Assembly: GCA_041569895.1 (NCBI GenBank)
Contig: JBFFXF010000137.1
Coordinates: 1-18,846 of the forward strand
Reading direction: 5' to 3'
Length of the DNA stretch: 18,846 nt
Source: JBFFXF01 sp041569895
Lineage (GTDB): Bacteria; Planctomycetota; UBA8108; JACQVS01
Shown: positions 7,551 to 14,230 of the stretch, in pieces
Numbering within the stretch: the first letter of the stretch is position 1
How the letters are laid out: each line of letters begins with the position of its first letter
Notes under the pieces: generated by a model
What the model was told of the DNA's origin: nothing
What the model saw: the letters and a program-made list of their open reading frames with translations, nothing else
Database searches by the model: none
Translations under genes and position numbers: made by a program

Positions 7551-8942
7551 TCAGCCCGACGCCGCCCGGCGGCGGTATCCGTCCTCGCCGCCCTGCCGCA
7601 CCTGGCGCCCGTGCAGCAGCTGGCGCATGGGCCGCTCGAAGAAGAACTCATCGGCGCCGAGCGCCGGCTTGAGCTGGTCGAGCCAGGTGGCGTCCGGGTC
7701 GAACCTGGCGAAAAACGGCCGCCCGGTCCACGCCGGATCGCGCGCCTGGAGAAAACTCAGCACAAAGACGCTCTCCGAGCCGATGTTCGCCACGCCGTCG
7801 ATGTGTACCTTGCCGGGCGTCGCCGACATCACCGGCCCGCGGACGGTGCGCGCCAGTCCGCTCACCTGCCGGTAGGCGGTGTGGAAGATCTCGTGCGCCC
7901 GCGCGAGCGGCACCTCGAAGTAGTTCTTCGGTCCGGTGTCGCGCTCCACGAACATGTAGTACGGCACCGCGCCGAGGGTTTCCTGCAGGCGCCACAGCCG
8001 GGCCCACGCCTCCGGCGAGTCGTTGACGTGCCGGATCAGCGGCGCCTGGCAGCGAACGACGGCTCCGGTGTCCTGAATCCGCCGCACGGCGACCTGCGCG
8101 ACCGGCGTCTCGAGCTCGCGCGGGTGGCTGTAGTGCGCCATCAGCGCGAGGTGGCGCCCGGCGCGGCGCACGTCCTCGAAGAGCCGCAACAGGTCGTCCG
8201 CGTCGTGATCGGTCACGAAGCGGAACGGCCAGTAGGCGGGCGCCTTGGTGCCCAGCCGGATGCTGGTCACGTGCGCCAGGTCATCGTGCAACAGCGGCTC
8301 GATGTAGGCTCGCAGCATCTTCGTCTTCATCACCAGCGGATCGCCGCCGGTGAACAGCACGCTGGTCACCTCGGGGTGGGCGCGGAGGTACGCCACGAGC
8401 TGGTCCGACTCGCGGCTGGCGAACTTGAGCTCGTTGATGCCGACGAACTGCGCCCAGCGGAAGCAGTAGGTGCAGTACGCGTGGCAGGTCTGTCCCTGGC
8501 TCGGGAAAAAAAGAATCGTCTCGCGATACTTGTGCTGCATCCCGGGCACGTCGCGGCCGTTGAGCGTCGGCACGTTGAGCTCGCGCTGGCCCGAGGGGTG
8601 CGGGTTCATCTGCCACTGGATCTCCCGCGCGGCCGCGCGCACCTCGACGTCGGGCGCCTTGCGCACCACGAGATCCACCATGCGATCGAACGCCGCCTTG
8701 CCGAGCATCCCCTGCTGCGGGAAGGTCAACTGGTAGATCGGGTCCTCGGGGATGTCGTCCCACTCGATCAGCTCCTCCACGACGTACGAGTTGACGCGGA
8801 ACGGCAGCACCGCCGAGACCGCCTCGAGGGCGATCCTCCGGTGCCGATCGAGCGACTGGAGCTCCGGAATGCGGTCGAGGTCTCCGCGAGTGTAGACGCG
8901 GAACGACCGCGGCGAGATTCCGTTGCTCGGGCGAAGTGTCAT
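7551..8942 (-). CDS. kamA: KamA-family radical SAM protein (lysine 2,3-aminomutase-like)
   Basis: A 463-residue radical SAM enzyme of the lysine 2,3-aminomutase family, which moves an alpha-amino group to the beta position using SAM, a 4Fe-4S cluster and PLP. The cluster motif CX3CX2C is C153-C157-C160 (CHAYCTYCFRWAQF), and the SAM-binding FTGGDPLVMK lies at about 197-206. Upstream, LTFPQQGMLG and DVPGMQHKYRETILFFPS match the family. The canonical PLP lysine motif of clostridial lysine aminomutase (GGGGK) is not present. The nearest candidate is SATPGKVHIDG, so the exact reaction (free lysine, glutamate, or a lysylation role like EpmB) is open. I chose the ATG at 8942 because AGGAGGAAG lies about 9 nt upstream. 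The frame stays open to 9368, but that extension is arginine/proline-rich and looks non-coding. Confidence 0.88.
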   Translation of the reverse strand: MTLRPSNGISPRSFRVYTRGDLDRIPELQSLDRHRRIALEAVSAVLPFRVNSYVVEELIEWDDIPEDPIYQLTFPQQGMLGKAAFDRMVDLVVRKAPDVEVRAAAREIQWQMNPHPSGQRELNVPTLNGRDVPGMQHKYRETILFFPSQGQTCHAYCTYCFRWAQFVGINELKFASRESDQLVAYLRAHPEVTSVLFTGGDPLVMKTKMLRAYIEPLLHDDLAHVTSIRLGTKAPAYWPFRFVTDHDADDLLRLFEDVRRAGRHLALMAHYSHPRELETPVAQVAVRRIQDTGAVVRCQAPLIRHVNDSPEAWARLWRLQETLGAVPYYMFVERDTGPKNYFEVPLARAHEIFHTAYRQVSGLARTVRGPVMSATPGKVHIDGVANIGSESVFVLSFLQARDPAWTGRPFFARFDPDATWLDQLKPALGADEFFFERPMRQLLHGRQVRQGGEDGYRRRAASG

Positions 8943-9483
8943 CACGTTGTGCTTCCTCCTGAAGCGCGTCCGGCGTGCTGGAAGTCCGAGCCTCCGTAGC
9001 CGCCGGGAACGCCGCCGGAACGCTTTGGCGCGCAAGTGGTTGTGGTGGATTACGACGACGTCCGAGGAGCCCCTGGCGCAGCTCCGGGCCCGCCCCCCCC
9101 CGGACGGGTTCCCTGACCGGCCCTCTCTCGGAACCCGCGTCTCGTCGGACCCGCCTTTCGGGTCGCGTCGAGGAGAATCGCGGGCCACGCGACGGGGCGG
9201 GCGCGTCTCGCACGGGAGATGGCGCCACGAGTCCCGGTGCCGGAGGCCCGCCGGCGACTCTGGATCACCCTGGATCGGAGACGCGCTCGCGTCTGGCGGG
9301 GTCCGGCGGGGCTCGGCAGCAGCGCTCGATTGCTCCCGAACTGCCGCTGCGGGCTTCCCCGGATTCACTTTTCAACCCGGATGCTACGTGAGTAGAGCGC
9401 GAAAATCCAGGGGAATCGCCTTCCGGGAACGCTCGACGTTCCGGCAAATCTCTCCTTGGTGTCGACTTATGGACCGCCGCCGG
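8943..9483. other. 541-bp non-coding stretch between tpx and the KamA-family gene
   Basis: I see no convincing gene here: the open frames are arginine-rich and lack family signatures. It holds a C9 run at 9093-9101, a GACCCG/CGGGTC hairpin at 9148-9164 with weaker flanking pairing from 9141 to 9172, and AGACGCG-CT-CGCGTCT at 9279-9294. It also has a direct CTGGATC pair 10 bp apart (9260-9266, 9270-9276) and a bulged hairpin at 9423-9444. The KamA-family ribosome binding site is at its left end. A weak -10-like TAGCAT (9381-9386) is the only promoter hint I found. A long leader or a small RNA would fit, but neither is shown. Confidence 0.5.
9423..9444 (-). terminator. Hairpin downstream of tpx, possible terminator without T-tract
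   Basis: The inverted repeat GGAACG (9426-9431) and CGTTCC (9437-9442) has a 5-nt loop and extends outwards by two more G-C pairs past a bulged G. It lies 40 nt after the tpx stop codon. No run of T follows on either strand, so intrinsic termination is doubtful; it could instead be an mRNA 3'-end stabiliser or an operator. Confidence 0.3.
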
Positions 9484-9999
9484 TCACAGCGCGTCGCGCG
9501 CCGCCTTGACGGCCGCGTCGTAGTCGGGGAGCTCGGTGATCTCCGGGACATACTGGACGTACCGCACGACGTCGTCCCGATCGACCACGAAGACGGCCCG
9601 GCCGAGCAGCCGCAGCTCCTTGACGAGCACGCCGTAGTTGCGGCCGAAGGAGGTGTCGCGGTGGTCCGAGAGGGTCTGCACCCGGTCGATTCCGGCGGCG
9701 CCGCAGAACCGCTTCTGCGCGAAGGGCAGGTCGACGCTGATGGTGAGCACGCGGACGTCGTCGCCGAGCTCGGTCGCCTCCTGGTTGAACTGCTTGGTCT
9801 GCGTCTCGCAGACCGGCGTGTCGAGCGACGGAACGACGCTGAAGATGCGCACCGAGCCCGAAGTCGAGCCGAGCGTCACCTCGGAGAGGTCGTTCGCGAC
9901 GAGCTTGAAGTCCGGCGCCCTGGCACCCGGCTTGATCTCCGGGCCGACGAGCGTCAACGGATCTCCCTTGAATGTGACGGCACCCTTGCGTTCGGACAT
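9484..9999 (-). CDS. tpx: Thiol peroxidase (Tpx), atypical 2-Cys peroxiredoxin
   Basis: Tpx reduces hydrogen peroxide and alkyl hydroperoxides with electrons from thioredoxin. The 171-residue product matches the family length of about 165-170. The peroxidatic cysteine is C64 in VPSLDTPVCETQTKQFN, and the resolving cysteine is C99 in LPFAQKRFCGAAGI, the spacing expected for Tpx rather than for AhpC or BCP. GxxAPDFKLVANDLSEVTL and the C-terminal VQYVPEITELPDYDAAVKAA also fit. The ATG at 9999 is preceded by GGAGG about 10 nt upstream. The frame continues to 10155, but the ATG at 9999 begins exactly where Tpx proteins do. The -10/-35 pair at 10127-10155 leaves a leader of about 120 nt. It is monocistronic as far as can be seen. 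Confidence 0.96.
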   Translation of the reverse strand: MSERKGAVTFKGDPLTLVGPEIKPGARAPDFKLVANDLSEVTLGSTSGSVRIFSVVPSLDTPVCETQTKQFNQEATELGDDVRVLTISVDLPFAQKRFCGAAGIDRVQTLSDHRDTSFGRNYGVLVKELRLLGRAVFVVDRDDVVRYVQYVPEITELPDYDAAVKAARDAL

Positions 10000-10034
10000 C
10001 GTTGGAGTCCTCCGTTCTGTGGTCGTTTCGAGCC

Positions 10035-10066
10035 GTATCCCCGTCAGTATCCCCGCCGTGTCCCCG
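10035..10066. repeat. Three 9-bp direct repeats in the tpx leader, about one helical turn apart
   Basis: On the plus strand GTATCCCCG occurs at 10035-10043 and 10047-10055, and GTGTCCCCG at 10058-10066. The starts are 12 and 11 bp apart, so the copies lie on nearly the same DNA face. They sit between the inferred tpx transcription start (about 10120) and the tpx ATG. They could bind a regulator or be chance GC-rich repetition. Confidence 0.5.
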
Positions 10067-10126
10067 TGATGCGCCCCCGCTCGGACCCCGCCGGCGCGGC
10101 GCTGGCGACACCTGGACAGGACCGGG

Positions 10127-10155
10127 AACATAAAGGAACTCCGGAGGGTTGTCAA
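10127..10155 (-). promoter_or_regulatory. tpx: Sigma70-type promoter of tpx
   Basis: The coding strand carries a perfect -35 TTGACA (10155-10150), a 17-bp spacer and a -10 TATGTT (10132-10127). This is the best promoter in the window. Transcription would start near 10120 and give a tpx leader of about 120 nt that includes the GTATCCCCG repeats. Confidence 0.75.
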
Positions 10156-10328
10156 CGCAGACGGACGGAAGCGACGGAGGCCGGGACGCGCGAGTCCACG
10201 CCCGTGGACGGCTCTCGACGCTCGAGTCCCGGTCCGGGTTCCTCAACTTCAAGACAAGACCAACCGGCCTTCTCCGAGGAATGTCAGCCCAGAGAGCTCG
10301 AATCCACCCATCTGGAGACGGTCGAGAC
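10156..10328. other. Non-coding stretch upstream of the tpx promoter
   Basis: With the tandem array that follows, this forms the upstream part of a 435-bp gap (10000-10434). I see no gene in it. A short inverted repeat CCACG-CCCG-TGG type occurs near 10196-10207 (CCACGCCCGTGG), and the rest is unremarkable GC-rich DNA. Confidence 0.5.
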
Positions 10329-10420
<92 letters not shown>

Positions 10421-10434
10421 TTCAGGAGGCGGGA

Positions 10435-12672
10435 CTACGCCACGCCGGAGGGCTGCGGCGTCTCGGCCGCGGCGGTGGTGGGCTCGTGGAAGGTCTCGCC
10501 GGCTTGCGCTCTTCGCTTCAGCGAGCGATGCGGCTCGAACCGCGTCTTGCCGGTGCCGCCGACCTGCGAGGCCAGCTCCTCGAGGACGCGGACGACGTTG
10601 TCGAGTCCGAGCGTGTCGGCCCAGCGGAGCGGTCCGCCGCGGAATGGCGGGAAGCCGGTGCCCATGACCATGCCGATGTCGACCTCCCACGCCTCCGAGA
10701 CGATCTCCTCCTCGAGGCACCACGCGGCCTCGTTGACCATCGGCAGGAGGAGTCGCTGGATCCAGCGCTCGGGCGCCGCGTGGAGCGAGCCGCGGCCGCC
10801 GAAGTTGCGTGTCCGGGGGCTGGGTCCGCGTCGCTTGCCGCCGCGGTAGACGTAGAAGCCCTCGCCGCCCTTCTTGCCGAGCAGCCCCTCGCCGGTCAGT
10901 CGCTCGAGCAGCGGCGCGGGAGCGGCTCGATCGCCGAGTTTCTTGTGGAGGTACGCCGCGACCTTGGCCGCGACGTCGAACCCGACCTCGTCGAGGAGCG
11001 CGAAGGGCCCCATCGGCAGGCCGAAGTCGACGGCCACGCGGTCGATCTCCTCCATCCGGTATCCCTCCTCGAAGAGGTAGGCCGCCTCGTTGAGGTAGGG
11101 CATCAGCAGCCGGTTGACCAGGAATCCGGGCCCGTTCTTGACGCGCAGCGGGTACTTGCCGATGCCGCGCGAGAACTCCTCGAGCTTCTCGAGCGTGGCC
11201 TCGGAGGTCTTCGCGCCGGCGACGACCTCGACGAGCGGCATGCGATGCACGGGATTGAAGAAGTGCAGCCCGGCCACGCGCTCCGGGCGCTGCGCGGCCT
11301 TCGCCAGCTCGTCGATCGACAGCGACGACGTGTTGGTGGCGAAGACGGCGTCCTCCGACATCCGCGGCTCGACTTGCCGCAGGACCGCCTTCTTGGTCGC
11401 CATCACCTCGACCACCGCCTCGATCACCAGCTCGGCGTGCGCCAGGCCGGTGGGCTCGGGGTCGGTGCTCGCCGAGATCGCCGCGAGGGCGTTGGCGGCC
11501 TCGCTCCGGGTCATCCGCCGCTTCCCGACGAGGATGTCGAACGACTTCGAAGCCTCGCGGTACGCGGTGGTCACCGACTCGGGCTTGATGTCGCGCATGC
11601 GGACATGGAATCCCTTGCGCACCAGCAGCGCGGCGATGCCGCCGCCCATGACGCCCGCGCCGATTATGCCGACGCGACGCGGCGCCGGGGAGCAGGTCGC
11701 GCGCTGCTTGCGGTCCGTGCGCGTCGAGGAGCCGGTTCCGCGGCGCAGGCGCTCGCTCGACTGGAACGTCGCGATGAGGTTCTTCGAGACCGGACCGGCG
11801 ACCAGCTTGCTGACGAGCTCGCGCTCGAGGCGGAGCCCGGCGTGGAGCGATCTCCCGTACCCCTTCAGGACGGCGTCGAGCGCCCGGTACGGCGCGGGAT
11901 AATGCCCGCCGGTCCGCTTCGAGACGTCGCGCTCGGCGGAGTGGCGGATGATCTTGCGTCCGATCCAGGTGTTCTCCAGGAAGCGGCCGCCGAGCGTCTT
12001 GCGGCGCGGGCGCGGCTTCCACGTGCCGTCGACCACGTCGTGACCGAGCGCGATGGCGGCATCGTTGACGATCGGCGCCGGGGCGATCCTGTCGACGAGC
12101 CCGAGCTTGTACGCCTTTCTCGCGTCGACCGGCTTGCCGGTGAGAATCATCGTCAGCGCCTGGCGCACGCCGATCAATCGCGGCAGCCGCTGCGTGCCCC
12201 CGAATCCGGGGATGATTCCGAGGTTCACCTCCGGAAGTCCGATCGAGGTCCTCGGGTCGTCGGCGGCGACGCGGTAGTCGCACGCCAGGGCGAGCTCGGT
12301 GCCGCCGCCGAGGCACAGGCCGTCGATCACGGCGACGGTCACCTGCGGGAGGGCCTCGAGACGCGAGAGAATCTGGTGCGCGCGGTCGACCTTCTCCATC
12401 GCCTCGTCCGGGGTCCGGACGGAGCGGATCTCGTCGATGTCCGCGCCGGCGATGAACGTGTCCCGAGACGACTTCCCCGAACGCAGCAGCAGGATGCGGA
12501 TCGACGTCTCCCGCGCCAGTTTCTGGACGATCGAGTCGAGCTCGAGCAGCACGGCCTCGGTCAGCTTGTTGACCTTCTCGCCGGGGAGATCGAACTCGAG
12601 CGCGCCGACCCCCTCGCCGAGAGAGTCGAGTCGGAAGGCGCCGGTCTCGTGGAGTCTCTTCTTCCTGCTCAT
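10435..12672 (-). CDS. fadJ: Multifunctional beta-oxidation protein: enoyl-CoA hydratase / 3-hydroxyacyl-CoA dehydrogenase (FadJ/FadB type)
   Basis: A 745-residue alpha subunit of a fatty-acid oxidation complex, hydrating trans-2-enoyl-CoA and then oxidising L-3-hydroxyacyl-CoA with NAD. The crotonase domain covers about 1-200, with oxyanion-hole segments FIAGADIDEI and DGLCLGGGTELALACDYR and catalytic glutamates E126 and E148 (GLPEVNLGIIPGFGGTQRLP). The dehydrogenase part starts at about 332 with VGIIGAGVMGGGIA (GxGxxG at 338-343). It has TNTSSLSIDEL and the catalytic histidine H470 in GLHFFNPVHRMPLVEVV. Two C-terminal dehydrogenase domains follow (GPGFLVNRLLMPYLNEAAYL; later MVMGTGFPPFRGGPLRWAD). 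The ATG at 12672 has AGGAGG upstream and overlaps the thiolase stop as ATGA, so the pair is translationally coupled. Gene order, thiolase first, resembles fadIJ. FadJ versus FadB cannot be settled from sequence alone. Confidence 0.94.
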   Translation of the reverse strand: MSRKKRLHETGAFRLDSLGEGVGALEFDLPGEKVNKLTEAVLLELDSIVQKLARETSIRILLLRSGKSSRDTFIAGADIDEIRSVRTPDEAMEKVDRAHQILSRLEALPQVTVAVIDGLCLGGGTELALACDYRVAADDPRTSIGLPEVNLGIIPGFGGTQRLPRLIGVRQALTMILTGKPVDARKAYKLGLVDRIAPAPIVNDAAIALGHDVVDGTWKPRPRRKTLGGRFLENTWIGRKIIRHSAERDVSKRTGGHYPAPYRALDAVLKGYGRSLHAGLRLERELVSKLVAGPVSKNLIATFQSSERLRRGTGSSTRTDRKQRATCSPAPRRVGIIGAGVMGGGIAALLVRKGFHVRMRDIKPESVTTAYREASKSFDILVGKRRMTRSEAANALAAISASTDPEPTGLAHAELVIEAVVEVMATKKAVLRQVEPRMSEDAVFATNTSSLSIDELAKAAQRPERVAGLHFFNPVHRMPLVEVVAGAKTSEATLEKLEEFSRGIGKYPLRVKNGPGFLVNRLLMPYLNEAAYLFEEGYRMEEIDRVAVDFGLPMGPFALLDEVGFDVAAKVAAYLHKKLGDRAAPAPLLERLTGEGLLGKKGGEGFYVYRGGKRRGPSPRTRNFGGRGSLHAAPERWIQRLLLPMVNEAAWCLEEEIVSEAWEVDIGMVMGTGFPPFRGGPLRWADTLGLDNVVRVLEELASQVGGTGKTRFEPHRSLKRRAQAGETFHEPTTAAAETPQPSGVA

Positions 12673-14126
12673 GCCGCCTCCTTCCCCGTGCCGTTCCGTT
12701 CGATGAGGACCGCGCCTCCCTGGCCGCCGCCGACGCAGAGGCTCGCGATTCCCCGGCTGAGGCGCTTGCGCTGGAGCTCGTTGAGCAGCGTCAGGATGAG
12801 CCGCGCGCCGCTCGCCCCGACCGGGTGGCCGAGCGCGATGGCGCCGCCATTGACGTTGAGCTTCGAGCGATCGACAGCGCCGACCGGCTCGTCGCGGCAG
12901 AGCTCCTCCCGCGCGAAGTCGGCGGACTCGAAGGCGCGCGCGCACGCCAGCACCTGGGCGGCGAACGCCTCGTTGATCTCCAGCCGGTCGAGGTCGTCGA
13001 GGCCGAGCCCGGTGCGCTCGAGGACCCGCGTGGTGGCGAAGACCGGGCCGAGGCCCATGCGGTGTGGCGGGCACCCGGCGTAGCTGTAGTCCCGGATGAC
13101 CCCGAGCGGCTCGATGCCGAGCTCCCGCGCCTTCCCCTCGCTGGCGATCAGGAGTGCGCACGCGCCGTCGGTCACGGGGCACGCGTTGCCGACCGTGACG
13201 GTGCCGAAACGCCGATCGAAGTACGGTCGCAGGCGCGCCAGCGCCTCGAGCGTCTGGTTCTTCCTGGGCCCGACGTCCTCCCCCACCGCCTCGAAGGCGG
13301 GCCCGGGGTAGACCGGCACGATCTCCTCCGTGAAGACGCCCGACTCCATGGCGCGGATCGTCTTCTCGTGGCTCTCGAGCGCGAAGGCGTCCTGCTCCTC
13401 GCGCGTGATGCCGAACTCGCGGGCGAGGTTCTCGGCGGTCTCGCCCATGTTCTGGCCGCAGACGGGATCCGTGAGCCCCGCCTCGAGGCCGATGATCGGA
13501 CTCAGGATGTCGCGGCGGCGGAAACGCAGCAGCGCGCGCAGCCGCGCCCCGAGCGTCTTCGCCCTGGCGAGCGCGAACAGCTTGGTCTGGAACGAGCGCG
13601 GGTAGAGGATCGGGATCTGCGACATCGACTCGACGCCGCCGGCGAGGATCAGATCGGCCGAGCCATTGCGGATCCTCTCGAAGGCGCTGGTCACCGCCTG
13701 CATGCCGGAGGCGCAGTTGCGGTGCACGGTGTACGCCGGCGTCGGCACCGGAAAACCGGCCCGCAGCGCGATGACGCGCGCGATGTTGGGAGCGTCCGCC
13801 GGCTGCGCGACGTTGCCGAAGCACACCTCGTCGACCGCGTCGAACGGGACCTCGACGCGGTGCATGCACTCGACGGCGACCCCGCAACCGAGGTCCACCG
13901 CCGTCGCGTTGTCGAGGGCCGTGCCCGCCTTCGCGAACGGCGTGCGCACGCCGCCGAGTATGACCACCGCGCCGCCACGTCCGCCGCTCCGGCCCCGGCC
14001 GCTGCCGCCACCACTGCTTCCGCGGCGGGTCGCAGGGGTCGACTTCCTCGTCCGGCTCGCCGTCGACCTCTTCGCTGTCTTCTTCCTGGCCGTGCGGGCC
14101 GTGGACCGTGTCTTCTTTTTCGCCAT
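12669..14126 (-). CDS. fadI: Acetyl-CoA C-acyltransferase (FadI-like thiolase) with a basic N-terminal tail
   Basis: The thiolase cleaves 3-ketoacyl-CoA to acetyl-CoA and a shortened acyl-CoA, the last beta-oxidation step, with the downstream multifunctional partner. Catalytic C138 is in VHRNCASGMQAV; the histidine is in NVNGGAIALGHPVGASGARL and the second cysteine in SLCVGGGQGGA. The insertion after MSQIPILYP (LFALARAKTLGARLRALLRFRRRDILSPIIGLEAGLTDP region) matches the trifunctional-protein/FadI branch, where it helps complex assembly or membrane contact. Residues 1-52 are odd: 7 Lys and 11 Arg, no acidic residue, first Lys/Arg/Thr/Ser/Ala-rich and then Gly/Ser/Arg-rich. The thiolase fold starts only at about 53 (GAVVILGGVRTPF). 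The ATG at 14126 has a weak ribosome binding site. A GTG at residue 54 is a possible alternative start but has no good site either. Confidence 0.93.
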   Translation of the reverse strand: MAKKKTRSTARTARKKTAKRSTASRTRKSTPATRRGSSGGGSGRGRSGGRGGAVVILGGVRTPFAKAGTALDNATAVDLGCGVAVECMHRVEVPFDAVDEVCFGNVAQPADAPNIARVIALRAGFPVPTPAYTVHRNCASGMQAVTSAFERIRNGSADLILAGGVESMSQIPILYPRSFQTKLFALARAKTLGARLRALLRFRRRDILSPIIGLEAGLTDPVCGQNMGETAENLAREFGITREEQDAFALESHEKTIRAMESGVFTEEIVPVYPGPAFEAVGEDVGPRKNQTLEALARLRPYFDRRFGTVTVGNACPVTDGACALLIASEGKARELGIEPLGVIRDYSYAGCPPHRMGLGPVFATTRVLERTGLGLDDLDRLEINEAFAAQVLACARAFESADFAREELCRDEPVGAVDRSKLNVNGGAIALGHPVGASGARLILTLLNELQRKRLSRGIASLCVGGGQGGAVLIERNGTGKEAA

Positions 14127-14129
14127 ATC

Positions 14130-14201
14130 GGTCGTCCAGTCAGAGGCTCCCCGGGGGATGTTTTCGGCTCCTTGTCTGAAGGAGTGTACCCCCGGACGAC
14201 C
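14130..14201 (-). promoter_or_regulatory. Structured leader with nested inverted repeats upstream of the thiolase
   Basis: Three complementary pairs are nested in the 104-bp gap between the VWA stop and the thiolase ATG. The outer pair is GGTCGTCC (14130-14137) with GGACGACC (14194-14201). The middle pair is GGGGG (14153-14157, extendable to CCGGGGG) with CCCCC (14189-14193). The inner pair is CTCCTT (14168-14173) with AAGGAG (14179-14184) around a 5-nt loop. On the right side the outer and middle arms are contiguous, giving 13 paired bases interrupted by a 15-nt bulge. The outer arm ends 4 nt from the ATG, so folding could affect translation start. Function is inference; no known riboswitch class is recognised. 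Confidence 0.55.
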
Positions 14202-14230
14202 AATCTATCGAGTCGGGCGGAATCGGCGAG

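Noticed and set aside
8943..9368. N-terminal extension of the KamA-family protein, including a basic stretch (LRAKAFRRRSRRLRRLGLPA)
   Set aside because: A strong AGGAGGAAG site marks the ATG at 8942; the extension is arginine/proline-rich, matches no ribosomal or regulatory small protein I know, and lies over hairpins and a C9 run.
10000..10155. Earlier start for Tpx at 10155
   Set aside because: The extension would begin inside the -35 box of the promoter, upstream of the expected transcript start, and the ATG at 9999 matches the family N-terminus with a GGAGG site.
14161..14184. Intrinsic terminator for the VWA gene
   Set aside because: The CTCCTT/AAGGAG stem is not followed by a T-tract on the coding strand.
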